The notes under the pieces were generated by a model. The model did no database searches. It was given only the letters and a program-made list of their open reading frames with translations, and had not been told where the DNA came from. The position numbers and the translations under genes were made by a program. DNA of 9,882 nt from Clostridia bacterium (GTDB lineage: Bacteria > Bacillota > Clostridia > Christensenellales > Aristaeellaceae): contig JAEDIV010000100.1 of assembly GCA_016296675.1 (NCBI GenBank), positions 1 through 9,882 on the forward strand, read 5' to 3'. Shown one piece after another: positions 1-7,339 of the stretch (position 1 is its first letter; every line of letters begins with the position of its first letter).

Positions 1-18
1 CGCAGGTTTTGATCCTGC
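1..18 (-). terminator. possible truncated hairpin downstream of the TIGR04086-like gene
   Basis: GCAGG at 2-6 pairs with CCTGC at 14-18 around a 7-nt loop, nine bases beyond the stop of the minus-strand gene. On the minus strand any U-tract would lie outside the window, so the terminator reading cannot be completed. It may be only a chance 5-bp stem. Confidence 0.2.
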
Positions 19-26
19 CGCGGTTT

Positions 27-428
27 TTATCTGCGCACGCGGTTTTTCGCTTTCATGTTTGCAAGCACTACCCCGGCGCTCGCGCCGACCAGCGCTCCCG
101 CCATTTCTTCAACCGCCATCACCTTTGCATCCGCATGCGTCCCATCGATCGCAGAATACAGGCCATATCCGATCAGAATATAGATTATTCCCACCAATGC
201 GCCGGTAATCAGCCCCTTTTCCCCGCCGCGCCTGACGCTCAGAAATACGCCCGCCAATATGGAAAGCACCTTTATTCCCTGATTGACCAGCCGGATCGCT
301 TTATCGTCCATCCCCCGCAAAACCACCCACCCCGTCAGAAGCAGCATGGCCGCAATTGTAATGACTGCGGCGGTCATTACGCCCTTGATTACGCGCTTTA
401 CATACACAAAATTGATTTTCCCGTTCAT
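27..428 (-). CDS. TIGR04086-like four-helix membrane protein
   Basis: This gene encodes a 133-residue integral membrane protein of unknown function. Hydrophobic segments lie at about residues 16-36, 46-66, 71-94 and 104-125. The ends are basic: the N-terminus has Lys/Arg around residues 4-15, and the tail runs from Lys126 to Arg133. Small-residue motifs such as G-x-x-x-G occur in helices 3 and 4. Length, four-helix layout and Gly-rich helices match the uncharacterised Firmicutes family TIGR04086, which is often found near protein-export genes; I know this from the family and cannot confirm it here. The ATG at 428 follows GGGAGG six bases upstream, a good ribosome binding site. The gene is divergent from the SNF2 gene across 136 bp. 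A -10-like TAGAAT (462-467, minus) has no convincing -35. The gene after it lies outside the window. Confidence 0.8.
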   Translation of the reverse strand: MNGKINFVYVKRVIKGVMTAAVITIAAMLLLTGWVVLRGMDDKAIRLVNQGIKVLSILAGVFLSVRRGGEKGLITGALVGIIYILIGYGLYSAIDGTHADAKVMAVEEMAGALVGASAGVVLANMKAKNRVRR

Positions 429-503
429 TTTTTATCCTCCCGCTGCCTGTCTTGATGAAAGATTCTATGCGCCCATCTTCTCTTCAAACACACATCCCTT
501 TCG

Positions 504-532
504 TTGACACGCAACTTTTCGCATGCTATACT
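504..532 (+). promoter_or_regulatory. sigma-A-type extended -10 promoter of the SNF2 gene
   Basis: TTGACA (504-509), a perfect -35, is followed after exactly 17 bp by TATACT (527-532). A TG dinucleotide at 524-525 gives the extended -10 form. Transcription should start near 539, 26 bases before the ATG at 565. This rules out the upstream in-frame ATG at 523, which lies inside the promoter. Confidence 0.85.
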
Positions 533-564
533 TTTTGCATGAATCAAGCATTAAGGAGTTACTC

Positions 565-3500
565 ATGGCTTTTACACATGAATACCTGAAAAGCATATTA
601 GGATCTCTTACCTACGCCCGCTCGCTTGAAGCGTTCAATCAAGGCCGGGTTTTGAAATTCGAAAAAACCGCATCTGAGCACGGCCTCCGCATCCGCGCCG
701 TTGTCGGCGGCGCGTTTCAGTACAAAGTGGAAATTGACATTCCCAAGGATGACGATGTCATTCTTTTAAGCTGCAACTGTATGGCGTATGAAGCATTTGG
801 CCGATGCAAGCATATCGGCGCGGCGCTGTTTGAACATATGCGGCGCGAAGAAGCAGAAGCAAAGGAAAAAGCGGCAAGGAAATCTGAAGAACACGGGAAA
901 AAAGAAAAAGAATCCATCTCCGCCTCTTTCAGGGACTTTTCTGCACCTTCAAAAAGCACGCCCTTAAAAACCGACCGAAGCGCATATCCCGAAGGGAAAA
1001 TCTACAATAATCCCAGCGCAGCGCTTCTTTTGAACAAGTATCCGTCGCCCGGGAAAAAGCAGCCGCCGGCCATGGGAAAAGTCAAACTCGTTCCCCAGCT
1101 GTCCGTCTCAGGTTCCGCCGCCTCCGTCGGCTTTACCGTCGGCTGTGAACGGCAGTATGTCGTCAAGGATCTTATTTCTTTCGCCCGTTCCTTGGAAACG
1201 CATGAAACCGTGACCTATGGTCCGAAGCTTACGCTTTGCCATACAGAAAACGCATTTGACGAAAAAAGCAGGCCGCTTCTTCGCATGATTGAAGCGTTCG
1301 TTAATGAAAGGCAGATTTACGCATCCGCGCCTTCTACATCTCCGATTGCCGTCCGCCAGATGCCCCTTACAGGCCGCGCGCTGGACGAGCTTTTTGATCT
1401 TTATATTGATGAGGAAGTTTCCGGCAAGGAAAGCGGCCAGAAATGGCATTTCAGAAATGAAAATCCCGATCTGTCGCTTGTGTCCGATCAGACCGGAAGC
1501 CACATCCGCTTAACCCTCACTCCGCCCGCGACCGCTCTTCACGGCGCAAGATATGATTATTGCGTCGTCTTAAACAACATCTACCGCATGACCGGCGACT
1601 ATGCAGGCGCGATGCTTCCGCTTATGGAGCTTTCCGGCGGAACGGAATTTCTGTTTTCACGGGAAGGCGCCATGCAATTCTGCGAATCGGTTTTGCCTGT
1701 TGTTGAAAAACACGCGCCGCTCAAAGAAGGCAGCGCACTTGAGGCATACCGCCCAACCAAAGTGGACGTACGCTTCTATATCGATATGCCCGTAAGAAGC
1801 CGCCTGACCGCCCAGCCGTTTTTCATCTATAACGGCATGACGCTAACGCCCGAAACACCCCTTTCCGCACATCCCGACATCAACCGCGACCGGTATACGG
1901 AGTCTGCAGCAGTAGGACAGCTGATTCTGCATTTTGATCCGCCGAGCGAGCCGGGCGAAGCATATACGCTTGAAGACGAAGACAGAATGTACGACTTTTT
2001 GTCCGGCGGGATGGAGAAATTAAGCGAATACGGCGAAATCTATATTTCGGACAAACTCAAAAACATCAACGTCAAAAGGTCCAAGACCGCATCCGTCGGC
2101 GTATCCGCCGGCGAAAGCGTATTGAATTTACATATCGATACAGGCGAATTCCCTCTGAACGAACTGGAAGAAGTCCTAAAGGCGATCAAGGAAAAGCGCA
2201 GATATTATCGCCTCGAAGACGGCCGGTTCATGAATCTGAAAGACAGCGGCCTCGACGGCCTTGCAACGCTTGCTGACGGCCTTGGATTGTCTTCCAAGGA
2301 GCTTGAAAAAGGCAGCCTTGAAATCCCGATGTCCCGCGCGCTGTATCTGGACAGCGCGCTTAAGCAGGAAGAAGGCGTCGCCTTTGACCGCGACGCATCG
2401 TTTAAAAAGCTGATCCGCGACTTCAAAACCGTGGATGACAGCGATTTTGTCGTTCCCGAACGTCTGGACGGCATCTTAAGAAACTATCAGAAAACAGGTT
2501 TCCGCTGGCTCAAAACGCTGGACGCCTATCGCTTCGGCGGCATTCTGGCCGACGATATGGGTCTTGGAAAAACGCTTCAGGTGCTGACCTATCTTCTGAG
2601 TACAAAGCTCGAACGCAAGGAAGACGACTGCCTGCCCCGCCCGACGCTCATCGTGTGTCCGGCTTCTCTCGTGCTCAACTGGGGCGAAGAAGCAAAAAAA
2701 TGGATACCGGAGATGAATGTGTGCCTTCTGTGCGGCGATGCAGACGAGCGAGCAATGCAGATCCGTGCCCGCGAAGACTACGATATGATCGTCACCAGCT
2801 ACGACCTTTTGAGGCGCGACATCGACCTTCATGAACAAGGCCGCTATTACGCCTGCATCCTTGATGAAGCGCAGTACATCAAAAACCATGAAACGCTCAC
2901 CTTCAAAGCGGTCAAGCGCATTAAATCCGTAATCAATATTGCCATGACAGGAACGCCCGTTGAAAACCGCTTAAGCGAACTTTGGAGCATTTTTGATTTC
3001 CTGATGCCCGGCTATCTCTATAAATACGCTGCGTTCCGCGATAAGTTCGAAATCCCGATCGCCCGAAACGCGGACATAAAAGCACAGAAGACGCTTCAGA
3101 ACCTTGTAAGCCCGTTTATCCTCAGGCGCATGAAAAAAGACGTTCTGAGCGAGCTTCCCGAAAAAGTGGAAACCGTTCAGTACGTCACGATGGATGAGGC
3201 GCAGAGAAAGCTCTATCTTGCGCATGTTTATGAGCTTAAAGAGGTCATCGAATCCTCCTCAAACCGCGACAAGCTCGAAATTCTTTCCATGCTCACCCGT
3301 CTTCGCCAGCTGTGCTGCGATCCCGGTCTTTTCATCGAAAACTATGACGGCGGCAGCTGCAAGATGGAAGAAATTGAACGAATGCTTGAGGAGCTGACGG
3401 AAAGCGGCCACAATGTTCTGGTCTTTTCGCAGTTTACAAGCATGCTTTCGCGCATTCGTCAGATGCTGGATGCCAAAAAGATTGGTTATTTCCTTCTTCA

Positions 3501-3864
3501 GGGCGATACGCCCAGGGAAGAAAGGGCCGAGCTCGTCAAGCGCTTTAACGCCGGCGAAGCGCCTGTTTTTCTCATCTCCCTGAAAGCCGGCGGCACAGGG
3601 CTCAACCTCACGCGCGCCGACACGGTTATCCATGTAGACCCGTGGTGGAACATCGCCGCGCAGAATCAGGCCACCGACCGCTGCTACAGAATCGGCCAGA
3701 AACGTAAAGTGCAGGTGTATCAATTGATCGCCAAAGACACGATCGAAGAAAACATCCTGAAGCTCCAGTCGCAAAAGCGCGCGCTGGCGGAAAGCGTAAC
3801 CGAGGAAGCCGACGGCGGAATCATGAGCATGTCGAAAGAAGATCTCATCAAACTGCTCGACTGA
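565..3864 (+). CDS. SWIM zinc-finger SNF2-family ATPase/helicase
   Basis: This gene encodes a 1099-residue Swi2/Snf2-type DNA-dependent ATPase, presumably a cytoplasmic DNA translocase that remodels protein-DNA complexes. Near the N-terminus is a SWIM zinc finger, C70-x-C72 and C81-x-H83. A Lys/Glu-rich linker (about 95-135) follows, then a long region resembling the bacterial SNF2-associated domain (about 180-600). The motor begins near residue 635. It has Walker A GLGKT with K669, Walker B DEAQ 767-770, motif III MTGTP 794-798, motif V GGTGLNL from 1009 and motif VI DRCYRIGQ 1038-1045. All hallmark residues are present, so the ATPase should be active. The start at 565 has AAGGAG six bases upstream and lies downstream of the predicted transcription start; a longer in-frame start at 523 falls inside the promoter. 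No methyltransferase, nuclease or phage-defence gene is adjacent, so I class it as a housekeeping or repair-type orphan. The biological substrate is unknown. Confidence 0.95.
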   Translation: MAFTHEYLKSILGSLTYARSLEAFNQGRVLKFEKTASEHGLRIRAVVGGAFQYKVEIDIPKDDDVILLSCNCMAYEAFGRCKHIGAALFEHMRREEAEAKEKAARKSEEHGKKEKESISASFRDFSAPSKSTPLKTDRSAYPEGKIYNNPSAALLLNKYPSPGKKQPPAMGKVKLVPQLSVSGSAASVGFTVGCERQYVVKDLISFARSLETHETVTYGPKLTLCHTENAFDEKSRPLLRMIEAFVNERQIYASAPSTSPIAVRQMPLTGRALDELFDLYIDEEVSGKESGQKWHFRNENPDLSLVSDQTGSHIRLTLTPPATALHGARYDYCVVLNNIYRMTGDYAGAMLPLMELSGGTEFLFSREGAMQFCESVLPVVEKHAPLKEGSALEAYRPTKVDVRFYIDMPVRSRLTAQPFFIYNGMTLTPETPLSAHPDINRDRYTESAAVGQLILHFDPPSEPGEAYTLEDEDRMYDFLSGGMEKLSEYGEIYISDKLKNINVKRSKTASVGVSAGESVLNLHIDTGEFPLNELEEVLKAIKEKRRYYRLEDGRFMNLKDSGLDGLATLADGLGLSSKELEKGSLEIPMSRALYLDSALKQEEGVAFDRDASFKKLIRDFKTVDDSDFVVPERLDGILRNYQKTGFRWLKTLDAYRFGGILADDMGLGKTLQVLTYLLSTKLERKEDDCLPRPTLIVCPASLVLNWGEEAKKWIPEMNVCLLCGDADERAMQIRAREDYDMIVTSYDLLRRDIDLHEQGRYYACILDEAQYIKNHETLTFKAVKRIKSVINIAMTGTPVENRLSELWSIFDFLMPGYLYKYAAFRDKFEIPIARNADIKAQKTLQNLVSPFILRRMKKDVLSELPEKVETVQYVTMDEAQRKLYLAHVYELKEVIESSSNRDKLEILSMLTRLRQLCCDPGLFIENYDGGSCKMEEIERMLEELTESGHNVLVFSQFTSMLSRIRQMLDAKKIGYFLLQGDTPREERAELVKRFNAGEAPVFLISLKAGGTGLNLTRADTVIHVDPWWNIAAQNQATDRCYRIGQKRKVQVYQLIAKDTIEENILKLQSQKRALAESVTEEADGGIMSMSKEDLIKLLD

Positions 3865-3985
3865 TAAAAACATTATTTTTAACACAAAAAATCTGAACCT
3901 TTTTGAATCCGCTTCGTCTTATATATGTCCGGCTCGAGCGGACACAAAGAAAAAATAATTATGAAATAAAAGGATGGAAAACCAA
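3865..3985 (+). other. intergenic region with no recognised terminator or clear promoter
   Basis: This 121-bp gap is A/T-rich after the SNF2 stop. It has only AT-pairing inverted runs (such as AAAAA...TTTTT around 3866-3880), so no intrinsic terminator is evident for the helicase. TTGAAT (3903-3908) and TATATA (3920-3925) look promoter-like but are only 11 bp apart, so I do not call a promoter. The one structured element is the dyad at 3926-3944. Confidence 0.5.
3926..3944. promoter_or_regulatory. near-perfect 19-nt dyad upstream of the triple-repeat gene
   Basis: TGTCCG (3926-3931) mirrors CGGACA (3939-3944) around an inner CTCGAG (3933-3938); a single extra G at 3932 is the only asymmetry. 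It lies 41 bases before the ATG at 3986, directly after a TATATA stretch. A run of A, not T, follows it, so it is not an intrinsic terminator on this strand. It could be an operator for a dimeric regulator or a leader-RNA hairpin. The structure is visible; the function is inferred. Confidence 0.4.
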
Positions 3986-4738
3986 ATGAAAAAGCTTCTC
4001 TCTCTCGTTCTCGCCTTTCTCATGATTTTTGCAATGTGTGCTTTTGCTGAAGACACTGCGACCGAAGAAGTTGCAATCGAGTATCAGACCCTTGAAGGCA
4101 TCGTAACCGAAATCACCGAAACCTATTTCATTCTCGACACCACTGATATGGGCGAAGTTCAGGTCAATTACGACGAAAACACCGTCTTCTCCGAAGATAT
4201 CACCTTCGCCTGCGGCCAGTACGCCTTTGTCACCTACGGCGGCATGATGACCCGCTCCCTCCCCCCGCAGATCTACGCTGAGCTCGTAACCGTCAGCCGT
4301 CTGATGGGCTCTGTGGTATCCACTGATGAAGAAGCAAACACGATCACCATCATGACCGAAACCCACGGCGAAGTCCTCGTTCATCTGACCGGAACCGATT
4401 CCGCCCAAATTTACACTGAAGGCGACCTCGTTATGGTGTACAACTCCGGCGCAATGGCCATGTCCCTTCCCCCGCAGATCGGCGGCAGCATGATTATCCG
4501 CCTCTACACCGTGACCGGCTCCATCACCGAAATCGGAGAAGACTATATTGTAATCGACGAAAACGGCGTGGTCTATCAGGTCAACTTTGCGCCTGACACC
4601 ACCGTCACCGTAAGTTCTGCGGAACTGAAAGTCGGCGACCATGTAACCGTTCATTTCAACGGCATGATGTCCCGCTCCATTCCCGCGCAGATCACCGCCA
4701 TCACCCTCACCGTAAACACCGTATCTTCCGAAGAATAA
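3986..4738 (+). CDS. secreted protein of three tandem ~70-residue repeats (S-[LI]-P-P-Q motif)
   Basis: This encodes a 250-residue exported protein of unknown function. Residues 1-21 are a signal peptide: MKK, a hydrophobic core, and a likely signal peptidase I site at AFA/E. The mature part is three homologous repeats, about 38-103, 108-176 and 178-243. Each opens with G-[ISV]-[VI], alternates hydrophobic residues as in beta strands, and closes with a near-identical block: GMMTRSLPPQI (86-96), GAMAMSLPPQI (155-165), GMMSRSIPAQI (226-236). The last repeat has K-V-G-D-x-V-T-V, as in small OB-like barrels such as DUF5666; that comparison is only a guess. The mature chain is acidic, with one Cys and no lipobox or wall anchor. 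The start at 3986 is preferred over an in-frame ATG at 3974 because AAAGG at 3969-3973 gives suitable spacing only for 3986 and the signal peptide begins there. Thr, Ile and Val codons mostly end in C, which may indicate strong expression. Confidence 0.85.
   Translation: MKKLLSLVLAFLMIFAMCAFAEDTATEEVAIEYQTLEGIVTEITETYFILDTTDMGEVQVNYDENTVFSEDITFACGQYAFVTYGGMMTRSLPPQIYAELVTVSRLMGSVVSTDEEANTITIMTETHGEVLVHLTGTDSAQIYTEGDLVMVYNSGAMAMSLPPQIGGSMIIRLYTVTGSITEIGEDYIVIDENGVVYQVNFAPDTTVTVSSAELKVGDHVTVHFNGMMSRSIPAQITAITLTVNTVSSEE
4097..4714 (+). repeat. three diverged in-frame protein repeats within the secreted protein
   Basis: The units are about 4097-4294, 4307-4513 and 4517-4714. The most conserved part of each encodes the G-x-M-x-x-S-[LI]-P-[PA]-Q-I block, spaced 69 and 71 residues apart. 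Similarity is clear in protein but weak in DNA, so the triplication is old rather than recent. Confidence 0.85.
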
Positions 4739-4750
4739 ACAAAACAAAAA

Positions 4751-4788
4751 GCAGCGGCTGGACAAATCGTTCAGCCGCTGCATTTTTT
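4751..4788. terminator. strong bidirectional intrinsic terminator
   Basis: GCAGCGGCTG (4751-4760) pairs perfectly with CAGCCGCTGC (4772-4781). Three more pairs (G-U, A-U, C-G) extend the stem to 13 bp around loop AAATC. Six T (4783-4788) follow on the plus strand. The A-rich run 4741-4750 supplies the U-tract on the minus strand. It therefore ends both the triple-repeat gene and the convergent regulator-kinase-PPOX operon, whose last stop is at 4793. Confidence 0.93.
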
Positions 4789-4792
4789 ATCT

Positions 4793-5215
4793 TTAAAACT
4801 CAATCTCATACCTTTTTCCGTTCGAAAAAAGGATGCCTTTTTTCAGCTGTATCTTGAGAATGCAGGTGTTTTCATTTTTTTCGTTCATATGGCCGTTATT
4901 GATCCACGCCGAAAACGCATTTTTGAGTTCCTGAAAAATCCTGTCGTTCTTGGAAAGGCACACCCAGCCCAGATTTTCGCCTTCGCCTTCAGCGGTAAAC
5001 CATTCCCCGCAGACGGCTACGTCCTTCTGATTTTCGATCTGCCGGATTTTCCCCGATCTTGCATCCGTGATCACATAAAAGGCGCCGCCTCTGTACATCG
5101 CGTTTACCGTGCGTACGCGGGGCTTTCCCTCCTCAACCGTCGCAAGCGCAATCAGCGAATCCTTTCCAAAACGCTCATTCATCATGCGTGCCGTCATCAG
5201 ATCCAGCCTGGCCAA
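4793..5215 (-). CDS. pyridoxamine 5'-phosphate oxidase-family (PPOX split-barrel) flavoprotein
   Basis: This gene encodes a 140-residue cytoplasmic protein with the small split-barrel FMN-binding fold. The N-terminal half carries the family pattern: L-A-T-V at 24-27, G-K-P-R-V-R-T-V at 30-37, a Tyr at 41, G-x-F-Y-V-I-T at 44-50, S-G-K-x-R-Q-I at 54-60, then V-A-V-C-G at 66-70. Family members bind flavin (FMN or F420) or haem and have varied redox roles, so the substrate cannot be named. It is unlikely to be true PdxH, which is longer. The start is most likely TTG at 5215, six bases after a GGAAGGAGAGG site. The next in-frame ATGs (5197, 5185) lack a binding site. It overlaps the end of the kinase gene by 41 bases, suggesting translational coupling, and ends just before the shared terminator. 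Why a flavoprotein is tied to this two-component system is unknown. Confidence 0.88.
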   Translation of the reverse strand: MARLDLMTARMMNERFGKDSLIALATVEEGKPRVRTVNAMYRGGAFYVITDARSGKIRQIENQKDVAVCGEWFTAEGEGENLGWVCLSKNDRIFQELKNAFSAWINNGHMNEKNENTCILKIQLKKGILFSNGKRYEIEF

Positions 5216-6578
5216 ATGAATCCTCTCCTTCCATATTCACAATCGGTATAGACAGTGAAACCGTGAACACTCCGTCCGACACACCGGCTGAAAACGCGCC
5301 GCCGTGACGGCTCAGGATCTTTTCGCACGATTTAAGTCCGATCCCGGAGCTTTCGGCGCTCTCACGTTTTTCCCCTACAGCATTGACCGTTTCAAAGACA
5401 AATCCGCCTTGTTCCTTTCGCATGCTGACGAGCACCGGTTCCGCTTTATCCGCATATTTTCGGATATTGGAAACGATATTGTCCACCACGCGCCTTAAAA
5501 ACGGCACATTTGCCTCAATCAACATTTCGCATTCGGGTTCTTTTACACGTATTATATACCCATCCGTTTCAAGAATCAAGGCGCTTTCCGCCCAAAGCTG
5601 TGAAAACAGCATGCCGCCGTCCATAATCTCCGTATCGATTTCCTCGCCCGAGGACTGATACACCAGGAAATACTCAAACAGCTTGTCCGTCATTTCCTTG
5701 ATCTGATACGCCTTTTCCCTGCCCGAGCGGATATACTTTTGCGCCTGCTCAGGGGATGCGCATTTGCCAAGGTCAACAATATCCAGATATCCGATAAGGC
5801 TTGTCAGCGGCGTTCTAAGGTCATGCGACATGGCCGTCAGAAGCTCAGAAGCGCGCTTTGTCATCTCTTCTTCCTTTGCAAGCCTTTCAATAAAGCTTTT
5901 GCGCATTTCTTCCATGTCAAGCGCAAGCGATGTGATTTCGTCGTTTCCCCGGATGGTAACAGGCGAGGACAGATCGCCGCCCTCCATGGCCTGCAGCTCG
6001 CGGCTCAAAAGCGCGATATATCTGGTTTTTCCGCGAATGCATGCATAAAGGATGGTCACAAACAGCAAAAATGAAAACACGCCGCTTACATATATGACAT
6101 AGGTTGACGCTCTGTACATCGGAAAATACATCACCTTCACAACCCGCGAGCGCACTCTGTCTCCGCGAGACGCGATGGCGGACGAATACCAGTAGTCGGC
6201 ATACTCCTCCTGCAAAAGCCCATACACCGAAGGCGCATCGGACACCGAGGAATACAGCGTCACCTCTTTTTCATTGTTCGCATACGGATTTGAAGGCGCA
6301 TATACCGCGATCATCAGATCCTTTTTATCTTTAAACCAGTGTTTGATTGCGCTCTCGCTCGTTATGGAAGCATGCTCCTTATTCAAAAACGCAATCAAAT
6401 CATCCAGATATGCCTTTTCCGCCTCGATGATCGCTTCTTTTTTGTAAATCGCATTGGAAAGAATATGGTCTGACGCATAGTTTATGCCAAAAAACGCCAG
6501 GACAGACAAAAGAAACGAAACGACCGTGCAGATAACAAGCACAATTCCAAGTTTTGTTCTCGCACGCCTTTTAGTCAA
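5175..6578 (-). CDS. membrane sensor histidine kinase (HAMP, HisKA, HATPase)
   Basis: This gene encodes a 467-residue sensor kinase, partner of the regulator upstream. TM1 spans about residues 11-33. An extracytoplasmic sensing region of some 125 residues follows, with no domain I recognise, then TM2 (160-181), HAMP (182-233) and a phosphoacceptor H-box, S-H-D-L-R-T-P around H252. The ATPase domain has an N-box (N367, N371) and a G2 box, S-S-G-I-G-L, with G412 and G414. The usual D-x-G-x-G of the G1 box is not recognisable; the matching stretch reads V-N-A-V-G-E. The last part of the regulator gene contains a GGGGGAAGGGA site seven bases before TTG at 6578, so I choose that start: it overlaps the regulator by 8 bases. 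A longer frame from ATG at 6629 (484 residues) lacks a good site. The kinase resembles Firmicutes VanS/BaeS-type kinases; the signal is unknown. Confidence 0.92.
   Translation of the reverse strand: MTKRRARTKLGIVLVICTVVSFLLSVLAFFGINYASDHILSNAIYKKEAIIEAEKAYLDDLIAFLNKEHASITSESAIKHWFKDKKDLMIAVYAPSNPYANNEKEVTLYSSVSDAPSVYGLLQEEYADYWYSSAIASRGDRVRSRVVKVMYFPMYRASTYVIYVSGVFSFLLFVTILYACIRGKTRYIALLSRELQAMEGGDLSSPVTIRGNDEITSLALDMEEMRKSFIERLAKEEEMTKRASELLTAMSHDLRTPLTSLIGYLDIVDLGKCASPEQAQKYIRSGREKAYQIKEMTDKLFEYFLVYQSSGEEIDTEIMDGGMLFSQLWAESALILETDGYIIRVKEPECEMLIEANVPFLRRVVDNIVSNIRKYADKAEPVLVSMRKEQGGFVFETVNAVGEKRESAESSGIGLKSCEKILSRHGGAFSAGVSDGVFTVSLSIPIVNMEGEDSFGQAGSDDGTHDE
5222..5232 (-). promoter_or_regulatory. 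ribosome binding site deciding the PPOX TTG start
   Basis: On the minus strand this reads GGAAGGAGAGG, six bases upstream of TTG at 5215 and inside the kinase coding sequence. It is the only strong site near the 5' end of this frame. Confidence 0.7.
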
Positions 6579-7269
6579 TTCTGTATCCCTTCCCCCACAC
6601 AGTTTTGATATAGACAGGGGCTTCCGCATCAGGCTCGATTTTCCGTCTCAGATTTCTGATATGCACCATAATGGTATTATTGCAGGAATAAAAATACGGT
6701 TCATTCCAGATCGACTCATACAGATTCTGAGCAGAAAACACCTTTCGGCGGTTTTCCGCCATCAGAAGCAGCATCCTGTATTCAATATCCGTCAAAAGCA
6801 CGTCGTTTCCGTTTACCTTGACTTCGCAGGCGTCCTTGTCAATCGTAAGATCACGGATCACAATTTTCTTTCCCTGCCCGCTTTCTTCCTTTCCTCCGTA
6901 CACATAATATCTGCGGATCAGCGCCTTGACGCGCGCAGTCAGCTCCGTATAGGAAAAAGGCTTGGGCAGATAATCGTCGCCTCCGGAAGAGAAGCCCATG
7001 CTCTTGTCGCCGTCCTGGGATTTGGCCGTCAGAAACAATACCGGCGCAGAGGAAGACGCACGGATTTCCCTGCACACCTGATAGCCGCTTTTGCCCGGCA
7101 TCATCACGTCCAGAATGTAAAGATCGATATCCGGGGATATTTGATTTACGGCGTCGTTTCCGTCTTTGGCTTCAACGACATTAAAGCCTTCGCTTTCAAG
7201 CAGAATTCTGACAACCTCACGGATATCGCTGTCATCATCCGCAATCAGAATGGTTCTGACATTCGCCAT
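6571..7269 (-). CDS. OmpR/PhoB-family response regulator
   Basis: This gene encodes a 232-residue DNA-binding response regulator, expected to be phosphorylated by the kinase directly downstream. The receiver domain (about 5-120) has the acidic pocket D11-D12-D13, phosphoacceptor D54 in L-D-V-M-M-P, switch T81 in F-L-T-A-K and K103 in L-P-K-P-F. The C-terminal winged helix (about 133-232) ends with the family signature V-W-G-K-G-Y-R. Length is normal. The frame can be opened at GTG 7278, but that codon lies within an AGAGGTGATC ribosome binding site that is correctly spaced for ATG 7269, so the ATG is chosen. The stop overlaps the kinase start by 8 bases. A promoter (7293-7321) and a direct-repeat operator (7340-7357) lie upstream and are shared with the divergent foldase gene, which suggests autoregulation and control of that pair. 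Confidence 0.95.
   Translation of the reverse strand: MANVRTILIADDDSDIREVVRILLESEGFNVVEAKDGNDAVNQISPDIDLYILDVMMPGKSGYQVCREIRASSSAPVLFLTAKSQDGDKSMGFSSGGDDYLPKPFSYTELTARVKALIRRYYVYGGKEESGQGKKIVIRDLTIDKDACEVKVNGNDVLLTDIEYRMLLLMAENRRKVFSAQNLYESIWNEPYFYSCNNTIMVHIRNLRRKIEPDAEAPVYIKTVWGKGYRID
6586..6596 (-). promoter_or_regulatory. ribosome binding site deciding the kinase TTG start
   Basis: On the minus strand this reads GGGGGAAGGGA, seven bases before TTG at 6578. It is embedded in the codons for the last residues of the response regulator (around W-G-K-G). It supports TTG 6578 over ATG 6629. Confidence 0.65.
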
Positions 7270-7272
7270 ATG

Positions 7273-7282
7273 GATCACCTCT
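7273..7282 (-). promoter_or_regulatory. ribosome binding site of the response regulator
   Basis: On the minus strand this is AGAGGTGATC, an extended match to the 16S anti-Shine-Dalgarno sequence. It lies three bases before ATG 7269 (eight from the AGG core). It contains the GTG that would open a longer frame, which argues against that start. Confidence 0.75.
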
Positions 7283-7292
7283 TTATAAAAGT

Positions 7293-7321
7293 ATTATACC
7301 GGATTTTATCTTTCATTTCCA
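7293..7321 (-). promoter_or_regulatory. promoter of the regulator-kinase-PPOX operon
   Basis: Read on the minus strand, TGGAAA (7316-7321; 4 of 6 to consensus) is followed after 17 bp by a perfect TATAAT (7293-7298). The start of transcription should be near 7286, giving a leader of under 20 bases to the ATG at 7269. The weak -35 is compatible with activation from the direct repeat further upstream. Confidence 0.75.
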
Positions 7322-7339
7322 TCCCCGGCATCCGAAAAT

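Noticed and set aside
565..3864. SNF2 gene as part of a phage-defence island (such as DISARM)
   Set aside because: No methyltransferase, phospholipase D-like, DUF1998 or nuclease gene is nearby. The SWIM plus SNF2-associated layout is the widespread Firmicutes orphan type.
3259..3885. 208-codon minus-strand open frame opposite the SNF2 motor domain
   Set aside because: The sense strand encodes helicase motifs IV-VI here, and no ribosome binding site or family pattern is seen on the minus strand.
3866..3905. A/T-rich inverted runs after the SNF2 stop as an intrinsic terminator
   Set aside because: Only A-T pairs form, with no GC-rich stem, so a stable terminator hairpin is not supported.
3959..4783. 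274-codon minus-strand open frame opposite the triple-repeat gene
   Set aside because: The plus strand has the signal peptide, ribosome binding site and internal protein repeats. The minus frame runs through the terminator and just mirrors the repeats.
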